From NCBI RefSeq assembly GCF_018812025.1, contig NC_063053.1:13062623-13126622 (forward strand): a DNA stretch of 64,000 bases, in the 5' to 3' direction. This document shows, in pieces, positions 1 to 12,659 of the stretch (positions within the stretch are counted from its first letter, which is position 1; each line of letters opens with the position of its first letter). The translations under genes and the position numbers were made by a program. The stretch is from Megalobrama amblycephala (taxonomy: Eukaryota > Chordata > Actinopteri > Cypriniformes > Xenocyprididae). The notes under the pieces were generated by a model. It saw only the letters and a list, made by a program, of their open reading frames with translations, searched no databases and was not told the DNA's origin.

Positions 1-972
1 AGGAAAAAGCAGTGTCATTTGTCCTTTGATAGTGAAGAGGGCGGAGATCAGACGTTTTATTAAGAGTTATGAGTTTAGTATGAGCTTGTCTGACAGGACG
101 AACTTCAGTCCAAAGAAAACTGGTTGACAGGAGATTAAAGTCACAGTCTGGACCCTCTACAGCATTACAAGACAAGTGCCAGGTCTTTGATTTGTACTTA
201 GAGTTAAGTGCCTGTATGCTGTGATGTATATTTAAAGACCAGTGCAGTACTTAGTAGTAGAAAGGGGAAATTTTATAAAGGGGGAAGTTTATAAAGAGTG
301 AAATCAGGGGGCTTGTTCTGTGTCGGTTGTAAGTGTACGCTGGTGATTTTGCATTAGTGCTGAGCCCTGACCCACTGTAATGGACTGCATGATGGAAGAA
401 ACGTCTAGTTCAGCAATCGCTTTGAGCCAGAACACGAGGAATTGACTCATATGCCGATCAATATCTGGTAGCACGCCGCTAAATGAACAGGACACATTCA
501 AAGATTTGTGTTCATCAAAGAACAAGTCGATTTTTGCACTTCATGTAATAACTCCACTCTGAATGGAGAGCAGAATTATTAGGCACAACTTAACATGTCA
601 CCCAACTTCCTTTCCAACCGACTGAAAAGGCCAACGCAATGCAATATGAGCCACTAGCAGAGCTTCCAGCAATAATTGATTCCAGAGCGCCATTGATGAC
701 TTGGAACATGGGCGCTCATCTCATCTCCCCAGGTATTTGACGTCCTGTGGGTTTTTGTTCCAGCTGTGTTCTACAACACCTCATTTGACTAATTAGCAAG
801 TTTTCAACTACAGGGGATGGCTTATTAATAATGACAGCAAGGGAAGTGGAAACATAACTTAACAAACAATCATAACTTGAGCATGTACAACAGATATGAA
901 CAGTAAACGTGCTAACTTCCACAATTCAAAATGTGATCTGGGGATTTCAAAGGGGACTATGAAGAAGTGTTA
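1..972. other. No gene seen; presumed gfra1 intron 3
   Basis: Complex, non-repetitive sequence. Bases 560-860 are balanced in composition with homeodomain-type TAAT cores (GACTAATTAGCAAG), so they could hold a conserved non-coding element; this is not testable here. Confidence 0.3.
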
Positions 973-1133
973 ACCGCCTTTCGTATTCAACTTACGAAGA
1001 AAGTGTAAAACTCTTGCAGTTCAAAAAGCTTACACTATGTCCTACGCCTTCCATATACCTATGGAAAAAGTTTAACTGATGCGATGCCAGTTCCGTTTTT
1101 TTTTTTCTTCGTATGTTGAATATGACAGGCGGT
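973..1133. mobile_element. 161-bp MITE with about 30-bp inverted termini
   Basis: The left end ACCGCCTTTCGTATTCAACT matches the inverted right end ACCGCCTGTCATATTCAACA, and both continue into ACGAAGAAA. No clear target duplication flanks it. Superfamily undetermined. Confidence 0.65.
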
Positions 1134-2506
1134 CTGCGGAAGCTAGATATTTTACTTCATAACTTGTTATTTTACTTCATAACTTGTCAAATGCATCGCT
1201 TCGCTTCAGAAGGCTTTTAATACCCTAAAGCGAGTGCCAGGTTGATGATGGACTTTACTGGAGCTGACTTCACAACAGGTGTTTAACCGTTTCTCTGAGA
1301 TGTGTGTTTGCATGTATTTGTCTAGAATCCTGCCCAGGTCTGTGCTAGGCAATGCCAGGCTATAATCTTGTCTGGCTTGTGTGTCTGTAATTAATGGCTC
1401 TATTCTGGTGTGTGGAATGATGAGGAAGCATACTGGTAAGCATCAGTGTGATGCTCTGAGTTTAAAAATGCTCCTGAGTGATGTGCTCTGCCATTACATG
1501 AGGTCAAAGGTCATACAAACTCTCCCCCTTTGTGCTTCTTGATATAAGCTGTGTGTCAGAGAACATCTGAATTTTTCTTTGTGCTCTTAATTAGGGGAAT
1601 TAAGACCTGAAAATCTTCTGGTGCACTTGCAAAATCCATTTGGCAGGCTATAGCTCTGCCGTGGTTATTTTGAAACCCATAATTTATCTTAAAGCTTAAT
1701 CAATCCTCTCTACTTGTTAAAAACAATTTAGATTTACATGATTCTGGATTTGTTTTTAAAGGTTCTACTATGAAATAGATGATAAGGGAGAAATAGTCTC
1801 TCTTGATTAGTGCTTATGGGCAGGTGTGTGATGACAATACGCACATACCCCGCAGAAAAACAGACCACCTGCTTTTGTTTAATCCCCTGTGCCCAATCTG
1901 TGCCTGTCTGACATTTTAAGAACATACTGAATTGAACAACCCCCTTCTAATCTCCTTTAGATTTGCTATGGCACTTTCTTTTTCCAATGTCTTTTTCCCC
2001 TCTCTGGGATTGTGAAGATTGGAGTCGTACGAGACCGCGTCTGCAGTGCATCAGACAGCGCTTTTGTTGAAAGCTTTTTGGTTAGCTGATGCAGTGTGCT
2101 GAGCTGTTGCTGCTGACACTGTGCAGATGCATAAAGTGTTTGAAATGTGGAGTATGGTGATGGAGCATTCACAGGCCCGGGAAGAAATGTGTATTTCTGC
2201 ACAACACTACTCCTGACACAGTGCCTGGAAAGAAGCGCAAACCTGCAAGATTTAACAGGTCAAAAAGCCCAAGGAAGCAATCATCCATTGACACCAGTGA
2301 CCTGTACATGATGGAAAGGGTGGCCAGATGTGGGAAGTGAAGTTTTATTTAAATGTTATACATTCCTTACGCTGATAAGCTGGAGTGGTTTAGTCATGGG
2401 TTTCCCCTCCGGATTGTAAAAAGTAGATTAGATGACAACATTGTCAAACACATTCATTAGTTCAAAATCTGAGGTGTAAATGTTAATGCATGTTTATACA
2501 CATCTG
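1134..2506. other. No gene seen; presumed gfra1 intron 3
   Basis: Unique-looking sequence. A short direct repeat (TATTTTACTTCATAACTTG) occurs twice at 1,149-1,188. The block near 1,570-1,720 contains TTAATTAG/GGGAATTAAG motifs and could be regulatory. Confidence 0.3.
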
Positions 2507-2891
2507 TTCAAAAGTTTGAAGTCAGTAAGATTTTTTTTAAAAGAAATTTATACTTTTATTCAGCAAGGATGCTTTAAATTGATCAAAAGTAAAAGTAAAA
2601 AAGTAATTTCTGAAGGATCATGTGACACTGAAGACTGGAGTAATGTTGCTTAAAATTCAGCTTATATATAACTAACAGGTGGCGTGATGAAGACATAATC
2701 AGTGTTACTCACTTCACCTGTCAGTGGTCATAATATTATGCCTGATCGCTGTATATATAATAGAATAGAATTTTGAATGGTCATAATATTTCTCAATATT
2801 GCTGTTTTTGCTGTATTTTTTGATTAAATATATGAGCATAAGAGACTACCTTTAAAAATATTTAAAATCTTACTGACCCCAAACTTCTGAA
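2507..2891 (+). repeat. GTCAGTAAGATTTT-type interspersed repeat, full-length ends
   Basis: Begins TTCAAAAGTTTGAAGTCAGT and ends with the inverse ATCTTACTGACCCCAAACTT, so it is a TIR-bearing non-autonomous element. It contains a further small insert at 2,673-2,752. Confidence 0.75.
2673..2752. mobile_element. 80-bp mariner-end MITE nested in the repeat
   Basis: From TAACAGGTGGCGTGATGAAG to GGTCATAATATTATGCCTGA and TCGCTGTA. The right part resembles the GATCAGGCATAACATTATGA terminus of fish mariner-type elements (known family feature). TA dinucleotides flank it. Confidence 0.55.
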
Positions 2892-4134
2892 TGCTAGTTT
2901 ATTTGTCATCCAAATTAATCATCAAACCCAATACGTTGCACTTTTCTTTTCTTAAAAAGGAAGTTAATGTGTGAACAACATTTATAATATATATTTGCAA
3001 ATAACTGACTTTAATATATCAATAGTCTATGGTTTCATTTTATCATTAATGCTGTTTATTTGTTATTTGTTGCCTAAATTTTTTTTATCATCAATTTCAA
3101 GGTCCAAGAGGCAATGTATCAAAGAAAATCACACATTTTGATATATTTGACCCTAATGTGGTATGTCTACAAAACTAGTTTGAGCTGCCTTCTTTAATGT
3201 GCATAGTGTCTTCCTTCTCAGTTAATTTGCTCTCACAATGAAGCAAATTTGATGTTATGAAGAGATCCCTACAGAGGGACTGGACACACATGACCTGCAC
3301 ATGGCATTGTGGGATATCTGCCCAGAGTAATCGGGATAAGCTTACAGCTATGAGCTTTAATGAGGCAAAAATGGAAACAAATGGAGTGTGTGTTCCCATT
3401 ACTCTTCAGTGTGTCCAGGGAGACAGAGGAAAAAGAACAGAGGAGGTGCATAGGAGAGGTAAAGAGAGCAAGAGAGACTGTACTCAAGTGAATTAAACAT
3501 CTCTTAATCTGTTTGTGTTCCACCTGAGCTCAGATACATCAGCTCTAACAAAAAAAAAAAAAAAAAAACCTGATAGATAAGAGAAAGGATAATGGGGAAA
3601 CAAAGAAGAAGAGAGTGCATGTATACATAGATCAAATGGATACTAAACTTAAGGGTAAAAATTTGTTGTGATAAATGTGATAATTGTCTTCATGGGTACC
3701 ACAATATGCCACATAAAGTGAGATTTCTCATGTAAACACATCTAGATTGCTGAGCATCACAGGGTTTGTGTAGTCAGAACCCAGTGTTAAAAATACCATA
3801 AATACCCACAAAGAAAATCAGAGCAAAAAAAAAACAAAACAAAAAACACAAAGGAGTACAAGCATATTATTCACACATCATCTCCACTGACAAGACAGTG
3901 AATTTAGATTTTTCTAAATCATTATTGTTTTCACAGCATTGATTAACACAGGATGTTGGGTTTCTTTGCAACTGGGTTTACAGTATGTAGAGATATTGCT
4001 TCCTGAATACAAATGAATAAACTGTGAGGTTTTTCAAAATGCTTATTGCAAATGACAAAAAATTGTAAAATTGTAAAGTTTTATTGTGCATATGCTTACC
4101 TTGTCTGTATAGCAAATTTTTTTGAAAACAACTC
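2892..4134. other. No gene seen; presumed gfra1 intron 3
   Basis: AT-rich with a poly-A run at 3,549-3,567 and A-rich tracts near 3,825. The short overlapping open frames at 3,175-3,523 on both strands show no family resemblance and are taken as chance. Confidence 0.3.
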
Positions 4135-4595
4135 TTAAAGGAACAGTTCCTCCTCAATAAAACTTTCTGTCATTTATTGACCTTCATATCATTCCAAGCC
4201 TGTATGACTTTCTTCTGTGGAACACAAATAATGAGGAAGAAAAAAAAAGTGGTCAATATGATGTGTGTACTATAAGTCTTCTGAAGGGTTCACACATTTT
4301 TTAATCAATTAATTTTTATGACTCTTCCATGACAGTTTGAATTGTCTATAATTACTGAATAAAGATGTTAATAATTTATAGTAATTTAGTAATTAATCAC
4401 TGATTTATGAACCCCGTCAAACTGTCAATTTGAAAAGAAAACAAATGTTATCATATGACTTAAGTAGACTTGGAATAAAGCACACTGTTCATTTGGTTGA
4501 TGTTTATGATACTTTTATGGTGCTTTTGCATGTAACTGTATGGAAAAGAGCTATCAATACATTATCAAAATTTCTCCTTTCATCTATCCCTTTAA
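4135..4595. mobile_element. TTAA-flanked palindromic MITE (AAAGGAACAGTTC/CTATCCCTTTAA type)
   Basis: Bounded by TTAA at 4,135-4,138 and 4,592-4,595, with ends matching the very common cyprinid repeat that begins TTAAAGGGATAGTTCACCC. Internal phrase CCAAGCCTGTATGACTTTCT and its partial inverse are present but diverged. A 46,016 fragment belongs to the same family. Confidence 0.6.
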
Positions 4596-5281
4596 GATTC
4601 TGTTTTCCACTGTTGGCTACTGTGAGTTACTTGTGATTGGAAAATTGAGAAGTGAAGCCATGACCTAACTTAATTGGTATTAGCTACAATAGGCTACAGC
4701 TCAAGATTTATTACGCTTGGATTACTTTGTTTTTGCTTTGTGGAATAAATGTTCAACTTTGTTTACGGATTTGCTGACTCATGCGTTTGGATGACAACAA
4801 GCTGGAACTCTGCCGCTGTTGTTAATGCATCTGTGAGAACATTTACGTCCTGTTAGCAGGGGCTTAGAAAAGTGGGTTGTGGCATTACATATCTATACTG
4901 CTGTATCTGTAGCAAGCAAAAGCCAAGATTTTCTCTCTTCTAAGTCACAAACACACATACACGCATGCACACAGACCGAAATGATTCACCCCATAAACAC
5001 AGGGATGAGGGTTTGGGGGAGAGTCGTATAAAGTCGCAAGGATTTATGCGGATGTGGAGCATTTTGTTGCCATAGTAACTTGCAATAAAAGGTATTCTAA
5101 AATGCCCTATTCATTTTGAAAATTCACCAAACATCTCCAAGGCAAGTAATTATAATACATTATAAATCTAATCTCTTTTCCCCCTCACAAAACCATATTT
5201 GAAAATGCATAACATGAGTCAACCCACACATTATTAAAATATATCACAGCAAATCTTTGCTGGGAAAACTATGCCTCAATA
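4596..5281. other. No gene seen; presumed gfra1 intron 3
   Basis: Moderately AT-rich, with no repeat or coding signal recognised. Confidence 0.3.
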
Positions 5282-5283
5282 TA

Positions 5284-6115
5284 CACTGCCCGGACAAAAA
5301 AAAAAGTTGCTGTTTTTTGATTTTGATAAGCAAATACTTAAGAGTCTATGGATGGATCATTATTACAGTGATTATTATTTTTTATAGCATGTTACATGTT
5401 TGGCAACGGTTCTTTGAACCCTAAAAGATGGAGTGTGTAGCTTTTCATTTCTTAAACAACCATGTATTAAGATGTATCATGGCCATATTCCAGGATGACA
5501 ATGTCAAGATTCATCAGGCTCAAATTGTGAACGAATGGTTCAGAGAGCATGAAGAATCATTTTCACACATGAATTGGTACTGACCTTAACCTCAGTGTAA
5601 GTTTTTGGGATGTGCTGAAGGAGACTTTACAGAGTGCTCACCTCTTGCATTGTCAATACAAGATCTTGACCAAAAAATGATGCACCTCTCGATCGAAATA
5701 AATGTTGTGAAGTTATTTCCATCAAGAGGTGCATCAATTTTTGGCAAAGATCTTCTATTGACAATGCAAGAGGTGAGCACTCTGTAAAGCACATCCCAAA
5801 GACTTTCAGTGAAATTAAGGTCTGGACCCAAAGGTGCCAATTCATGTGTGAAAATGATTCTTCGTGCTCTCTGAACCATTCTTTCACAATTTTAACCCTG
5901 GTGAATCTTGACATTGCCATCCTGGAATATGGCCATGATGTGTCTTCCTACATGGTTGTTTAAGAAATGAAAAGCTACACACTCCATCTTTAAGGGTTAA
6001 AAGGACCGTTGCCAAACATATAACATGCTAGAAACATAATCACTGTAATACTGATCTAGTCATAGTATTTGCCTATTAAAATCCAAACAGCGACTTTTTT
6101 TTTGTCCGGGCAGTG
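5284..6115. mobile_element. 832-bp palindromic Tc1-derived foldback element
   Basis: TA at 5,282-5,283 and 6,116-6,117 flank ends CACTGCCCGGACAAAAAAAA and, inverted, TTTTTTTTTGTCCGGGCAGT. The two arms (about 5,284-5,700 and 5,712-6,115) are inverted copies meeting near 5,706. Both arms contain the 3' end of a Tc1-type transposase: the right arm, read on the minus strand, gives [20 protein letters not shown] and LKVFGMCF, where the family has the catalytic PDLNPIESLWDVL segment. Neither arm has an intact frame. It can only move in trans, if at all. Confidence 0.85.
5592..5920 (-). pseudogene. Tc1-type transposase C-terminal remnant (right arm of palindrome)
   Basis: Minus-strand reading in two overlapping frames gives MAMSRFTRVKIVKEWFREHE, HMNWHL and, in the other frame, LAPLGPDLNFTESLWDVL, the DDE-domain segment that normally carries the last catalytic glutamate. 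The frame switch and lost upstream domains show it is dead. The left arm carries the mirror copy at about 5,490-5,660 on the plus strand. Confidence 0.75.
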
Positions 6116-6117
6116 TA

Positions 6118-7204
6118 GGATCTGTTGGAAAGAGGTCATAGTAATGCAATCAACTTTGAGTCGCTATAGGAAATCTATAAATTGCATGCAGTGTTCAATA
6201 GTAATTTATTTCTAAATACAATCTCAGATGAATTATAATCTCATTCATTTTGCACATTTGAAACTGTTTGTCAACTTGTAGTTGTAAATCCATTCCATCT
6301 GTCTGTCCAGTCCTGTTTATTAGTGTAAATACATGGATAAACAGACATATTAAGTCAAATCCCTACCCTTCTATTCACCCATTTAATTCCTCACCAAAAT
6401 CTGCACATGCTATTAATCTGATTTGTGAATAGTGGAGAGAAGAAGAAAATGTATTCTTCATTATCTCTGAAAGTATACTATATAGTGTATTTAAAGCGCT
6501 GGACTTTAACCATTGTTCATTATATATTTATATAATCAGTTTTCTCCTCACTACACAAATGCATGCAGTCTAAAAACATCTTTCTTTTTTTGCATGTGAA
6601 TCCATGTAATTATCATAATAAAATGCCAATCTGAATAATTCTGTTTCATGGTTTTAAAATAGCAAATATGACTGTGTCCCAGTGTTCCAGAACCTGTATT
6701 TCATTATCATTCTCAGTCCAGCCAAAGCTATAACAATGGCACTGTTTCAAGCAAAGCATTCATTGTCACTTTTATTTGTTTAATATGATAGACAGAAAGA
6801 GAAAGACAATAAATGAATTTGCTTTTAACTTCCCCTGATGTGCACAATGACAAAATGTGCATAAACATTAAAAGGAGGCACACATTAATTAAGCACACGA
6901 AATCCACAGAGAATGGGAGGCTTTCATTGGCCTACAAAACTAATGAAGAGTTTGTGCATTGCTGCGTTTGAACCTGATGTCAGATTTCCTTTCATTTAGT
7001 CATTCTCTGTTGTTTTAACTTGCCGCTTTTCTAGGAAAACAGACTTCATTATTTACCGTTCAGCCACACTGAAGGACTGACACTCATACATAGTTCAAGC
7101 ATGGGATAATGTACAACCAGACTGTCATTATAATGAGGGTGACCAGGACACTGACATGAAGCTAGCGGGTATAAATAAACGCATGGATATGAAATATTGG
7201 TTTG
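6118..7204. other. No gene seen; presumed gfra1 intron 3
   Basis: Non-repetitive. Bases 6,820-7,060 are less AT-skewed, with a TTAATTAAGCAC core, and look more constrained than their surroundings; a conserved non-coding element is possible but untested. Confidence 0.3.
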
Positions 7205-7206
7205 TA

Positions 7207-7560
7207 TGGAAGCTTGTTTCCATTAAATGTAAAAGATAATTGCAACTTTTTATCTCACAATTCTGACTTTTTTTTTAAAATTGTGAGATACGTATATAGT
7301 CGCAATTGCGAGTTATAAAGTCCAATTTAAAAAGTCCAGTTTATATTTTGCAATTCTGACTGTATAACTCACAATTGCGAGTTTATATCACACAATTCTG
7401 ATAAAAAAGATAAAAAGATAAAAAAGATGATAAAATCAAAGATAATTAATTCACAATTAAGTCGCAACTGCGAGAAAAAAAAGTCAGAATTGAGAGATAA
7501 AAAGTCACAATTAGCTTCTTTTTTTTTTCTTTTTTTCTCCATGCCAGAAACAAGCTTCCA
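7207..7560. mobile_element. 354-bp TA-flanked MITE with internal CACAATTCTGAC repeats
   Basis: Ends TGGAAGCTTGTTTC and, inverted, GAAACAAGCTTCCA, flanked by TA (7,205-7,206; 7,561-7,562). Inside, the phrases TCTCACAATTCTGACTTTTT and CGCAATTGCGAGTT recur in both orientations, giving strong self-pairing. Confidence 0.75.
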
Positions 7561-7562
7561 TA

Positions 7563-7897
7563 GATTTGAGCTGAAATTTTAAGTTTTCAAATTTTGCTTG
7601 TACGTTCCATCTTACCAACTTATGGCCTCCTTTGCAAAATAATTTTCCTATGTGACCCGTGCTGGCAAAATGATTCGAAATTAGCACATTTTCAAAAATA
7701 AGTTATTGTTATTCTCACATTCTCTATTAAAAAAATTCAAAATTATGTATGATTTAGTTAAAACTCTTTTCTGTTTTCTGAAGGTTCCAAAACAAAATCC
7801 CTGATTTGGCACAAACCAAGTCAAAACCCATATCTGTAAGAAAAAAATATATATATTCAAAGTCTTTTTCCATGATTCCACAATTGTTTGATTAACA
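7563..7897. other. No feature seen
   Basis: AT-rich intronic sequence. Confidence 0.3.
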
Positions 7898-8832
7898 TTA
7901 AAGGTGCCCTAGAATTACTCTTGAAAAACAAGAGTTCAGTACATGGAAAAGACATACACTGAGTTTCAAGCTCCATTGTTTCCTCCTTCTTATATAAATC
8001 TCATTTGTTTAAAAGACCTCCGAAGAACAGGCGAATCTCAACATAACACCGACTGTTACGTAACAGTCGGGGTGTACGCCCCCAATATTTGCATATGCCA
8101 GCTCATGTTCAAGCCATTAGACAAGGGCAGGACGTCTGGATGTGCACTGCTGAATCATCAGACTAGGTAAGCAAGCAAGAACAATAGCGAAAAATGGCAG
8201 ATGGAGCAATAATAACTGACATGATCCATGATATCATGATATTTTTAGTGATATTTGTAAATTGTCTTTCTAAATGTTTTGTTAGCATGTTGCTAATGTA
8301 CTGTTAAATTTGGTTAAAGTTACCATCGTTTATTACTGTATTCACGGAGAGCCGTCGCTATTTTCATTTTTAAACACTTGCAGTCTGTATAATTCATAAA
8401 CACAACTTCATTCTATATAAATCTCTCCAACAGTGTGTAATGTTAGCTTTAGCCACCGAGCATACTATCAAATTCATTCAGAATCAAATGTAAACATCCA
8501 AATAAATACAATACTCACATGATCCGATGTATGCATGCAGCATGCATGACGAACATCTTGTAAAGATCCATTTTGAGGGTTATATTAGCTGTGTAAACTG
8601 TGTTTATGCTGTTCAAGGCAAGCGCGAGCTCCGGGGGCGGGGGAGCACGAGAATTAAAGGGGCTGCAACCTATATATCGGTGCATAGTTAATGATGCCCC
8701 AAAATAGGCAGTTAAAAAAATTAATTTAAAAAATTCTATGGGGTATTTTGAGCTGAAACTTCACAGACACATTCAGGGGACACCTTAGACTTATATTACA
8801 TCTTTTAAAACGAAGTTCTAGGGCACCTTTAA
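7898..8832. mobile_element. TTAA-flanked 0.93-kb element (AAGGTGCCCTAGAA termini)
   Basis: TTAA at 7,898-7,901 and 8,829-8,832. Termini TTAAAGGTGCCCTAGAA and TTCTAGGGCACCTTTAA are perfect 17-base inverted repeats. No transposase is inside (a 75-codon plus-strand frame at 7,943-8,170 is the longest). A TTAA target suggests the piggyBac or Kolobok type. It is well preserved, hence fairly recent. Confidence 0.8.
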
Positions 8833-8966
8833 TGAAACAGACAGCTTATATATTAAAACCTACTGTATCACACGAATCTATTATAATGTTACACATCAGA
8901 TGTTTTTTCCCCAACAGTTAACCAAATGTTCATTTAAGACATACTCTCAGAAAAAGTACAAATATT

Positions 8967-9176
<210 letters not shown>

Positions 9177-9379
9177 GCACAAGTTGGGTTTGGACTGGTT
9201 ATAAAAGATTTGAGTTTAGGATGAGTGGGTTTAGGAACACATAATTAATCCCTTATGTACTCCCCTCCCCCACAAAGTACCATCACTCTCAGCTCCAAAG
9301 TCCCTACAGTTTTTCTAATAACAGAGTCTGTTTCTGCTCTACGAGATACACCATTATTCCCTTAAGTGTATGACAGGCA
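9177..9379. other. No feature seen
   Basis: Short unique segment between the GATA array and the next MITE. Confidence 0.3.
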
Positions 9380-10274
9380 TTAAAAGGATAGTTCACCCAA
9401 AAATGAAAATTTACTGTTCATTTACTCAGCCTCAGGCCATCCAAAATGTAGGTGACTTTTTTTTTTTCCAGTAGAACAGTAAAGAAGATTTTTTAGCTGA
9501 AATTGTGGTCCTCGGTCATTCATATAATGCAAGTCAATAACTACAGTCACACAGAGTCAAAAAACATATACAAACAAAACAAAATTAATACCAGTGGCTC
9601 CTGATGATACACTGTGGTCTTAAAGAGAAACAATCAGTCTGTGCCAGAATCTAAACATTATTTACAACTTTATTACCTGTTATACACAGCCTCCGCAAAC
9701 AGCCTGGAGAGCAAACTTCCTGTTGCATGATGACATATGTACAGGAGTTTAAAGTTTGGGAATCTATGAAAAGTCAATCTTTTAGATTGAGATTGCGCAA
9801 GCGAACGTAATCTTAATTTTTATATTGGTTGCGGCGGCATCCAGGATAAGCACAAGTAAGTACCATTTAGATGAACAATACAACACACACGTCTTTCCTC
9901 TCTGTTGTAAACAAACACAGCGTCAGCTCATGTGTGAATTTGCTCCAGTGCATACATCATACTGCGACAGGAAACTCGCGCTCCAGACTGCTGTGAACGC
10001 ACTCATCACCATTTGCAGAGGCTGTGGATTACAGGTAATAATAATGTTCAGTTTCTTGCACAGACCAATCGTTTCGCTTCATAAGACCACAATGCATGTT
10101 CAGGAGCCATTAATTTTGTTTTTCCTGTATATGTTGTTTTTTTTACTCTCAAAGTGATAGCCATTGACTTGCAAGGAACATGGTTTCAGTTAAAAATCTA
10201 CATGTACATCATGGATGGCCTGGGGGAGAGTAAATTAACAGCAATTTTCATTTTTGGGTGAACTAGCCCTTTAA
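9380..10274. mobile_element. TTAA-flanked 0.89-kb MITE (GGATAGTTCACCCAAAAATG termini)
   Basis: TTAA at 9,380-9,383 and 10,271-10,274 with inverted ends AGTTCACCCAAAAATGAAAA and TTTTCATTTTTGGGTGAACT. Sub-terminal pieces are also inverted (phrase CCTGATGATACACTGTGGTC versus its inverse near 10,080). A 110-codon plus-strand frame at 9,825-10,157 has no family resemblance and is taken as chance. Confidence 0.75.
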
Positions 10275-12024
10275 CTATATTTATGTTTACTGTAATACAA
10301 ATAATAGTCTAATAGTCTAGATGCTTTCCATAGCCAGCCCTTCAGATAACTGTTGCCTACCAGCAATAAACCATTAAAAAAATAGTTCACCTAAAAATAA
10401 AACTTCTATCATTATGTTCAGACTGCATGCAGATTGGATTTCTTCTCAAATCAGATCTTTTCAGCCAGATTGACCCCACTATTAATTGCAAGTGATCAAA
10501 TAGGATTTGTGTGTCCAGACATAACCAATCTATTTGCATAGGTTTCTTTAGTAATGACGTAGGCATACACTTATTGTATGTGATGAGGCTTTCAAAAAAT
10601 GGATACAGGAAAAATGGAGGTGCATCATCTCGCTTTTCAAATAAGCACCATCGAGTTGCGGTGGCAAAATGACTGCCCACTGCTTTGGGTGTGTGTGTGT
10701 GTCCACGGTTTGCAGTGTGTGTGTTCACTACTCACTACTCCTAATGTGTGTGTGCTGACTTGGATGGGTTAAATGCAGAGGACAATTTCAGAGTATGGGT
10801 TAACATACTTGGGCTTCACATGTCACAATTCCCTATTGCTATAGTTCTATGGCCTGTTTCTCCAGGCAAAACAATGCCCTCATATGACGCAAGGTTTCAA
10901 TACTTGTCATTCAACTAGATTGATTCAAAACAGTTGTGGATTATTTACCAAATACCCTTGCGGACCACAAGTATAAACAAGCCCTGACTCACTGCACCAG
11001 AGTGGGTCTCGAAAATTAAAATTTGTTGATGCCACTGTGTGTGAACTGTATATAGAACAATACAGATTTTTTATTTAACACCCATAAACAACCGTCGATT
11101 GACCTTGAATTGCCATCTAGTCTCATTCTGTCAGTCACATTGCAGGATGCCCTTCATTGAAGCATTCAGCCACATTTGCCAATATCAACAACTCAAACAA
11201 GACAGTAGCCCTCAGGGTGTTTACGGACTAGCCTCAGAGCTTGGGATAATAGAGAGGCTAATTGGGGGAGAAGTTCATCTATGGACTGCTAAAATAGTGG
11301 CACAGTGAGGGCGAGGGGAGAAAAAAAATAGAAACAAAAAGAGAAAAGGTAAAGTAAAGACCACAGAGCAAGGGAGAAGACAGTAGAAATGAAAATGACT
11401 AGATGTGCACAGAGGGAATTAAAAGAAAACATGAGAAAAGTGAATGAGTAAGTAATGTATGTAAAAAGAAAGACAATCATGTATCATAGAGTGAATGTGT
11501 GCAACTCAGTCTTTCTCTTAAGCTGATAACGGCATTACTGTGTGCATTTTAAATTCATAGTGCTTAATGTTACGAGACCTCTTAATCCGCAGAAAATCAA
11601 TGCCTAATAACCTATGAAAATGTACATTTGCTCTTTTACTATCGCCAGAGGCCCAGTCACACACTCCGGGGGCCCTTCTTTCAATTCCCCTGCATTAGCA
11701 GTAAAAACCATAAACCACCATTAACGACAGAGGATTTGTGTAAAGCAGTGAGGGGCTGCTCTGTGCTCATGCCATTTGGGACAGAGATCAGCTCCAGGAA
11801 TGATGTTTGCATGATAGAGATAGACAGGGAGCATCTCACACAGGTCTCATGGATATTTAAAATCAAGATAAGAGGAGCTGGAAGAAAGTGGGTTTACTAT
11901 GTGAATAGAAAGGAGACACAAATATATACCATTTATTTATGTCTCCTTTATGTTTAATTGGTAAACTCTGAAATGCATAGCCTATATCATGGAATATGAA
12001 GTTGATAACACATCAGTGGGATGC
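10275..12024. other. Mixed intron with small repeat fragments; no gene seen
   Basis: A TTAAAAAAATAGTTCACC fragment at 10,374-10,425 belongs to the preceding MITE family. Bases about 10,680-10,825 (CACTACTCACTACTCCTAAT, TTGGATGGGTTAAATGCAGA) match a common cyprinid repeat. Bases 11,040-11,960 look unique, and none of their short frames resembles a known protein. Confidence 0.4.
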
Positions 12025-12480
12025 TATATCAAAGTCCCTTTCAAGAAAAGTCTGTTCACTCGGCGGCCATATTTGCAATGCCCCCGGCCAGCTATTTTGG
12101 GCATCCAAGACCAAGTCCTTTCTATTTGAATGGGGGAATCCTGTAATCTCAAAAACTGCTTGGCAAACTCACAATTAAATAACATATTTCAAATCAGCAA
12201 CAAAATCTGACATGAACTGTCCCATAAATGTTGTTTCTTATGCTCAAATAGCATTAAAAAGTTTATTTTTCAGGCTAGACGCAGTCCTAATCGTGAGTCT
12301 CAGGTTTCTATGGGAACCGGAGCTTCTAACAGCTGCTGCACCAACGCAATGACTTTATCGATCAGTGATTGGCACTTTTACTTAAAAGGCGGGACGTATT
12401 CCACTATATTGCGTGTTGCAGTTTCCCTCATTCATAACTAATAGAAGTGAACCGTCTTTCTATATCTATAGTCTTTGGCT
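12025..12480. repeat. Interspersed repeat (CGGCGGCCATATTTGCAATG type)
   Basis: Recognised as a common cyprinid repeat from phrases such as AAAGTCCCTTTCAAGAAAAG and GCCCCCGGCCAGCTATTTTG. Boundaries approximate; termini not resolved. Confidence 0.5.
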
Positions 12481-12659
12481 ATATATAATGGCAAGAAAAA
12501 AGTACTGCAACACTTTCTAGTCGTCAGATGTAGAACAGGTTCATAGTTAATGTAAAGAATCACAATTGTTGGCTAAAAGTAAGTGAAGTTAGTTCTTACG
12601 TTACTTAAAGCTGCGGTGTAACAGCAATGTTGCTGATTGAATGGAGGCAGATCTGTATA

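Noticed and set aside
3175..3523. Three overlapping 74-84 codon frames on both strands
   Set aside because: No domain, no splice context; chance overlap.
9825..10157. 110-codon plus-strand frame
   Set aside because: Lies inside a TTAA-flanked non-autonomous MITE and resembles no protein.
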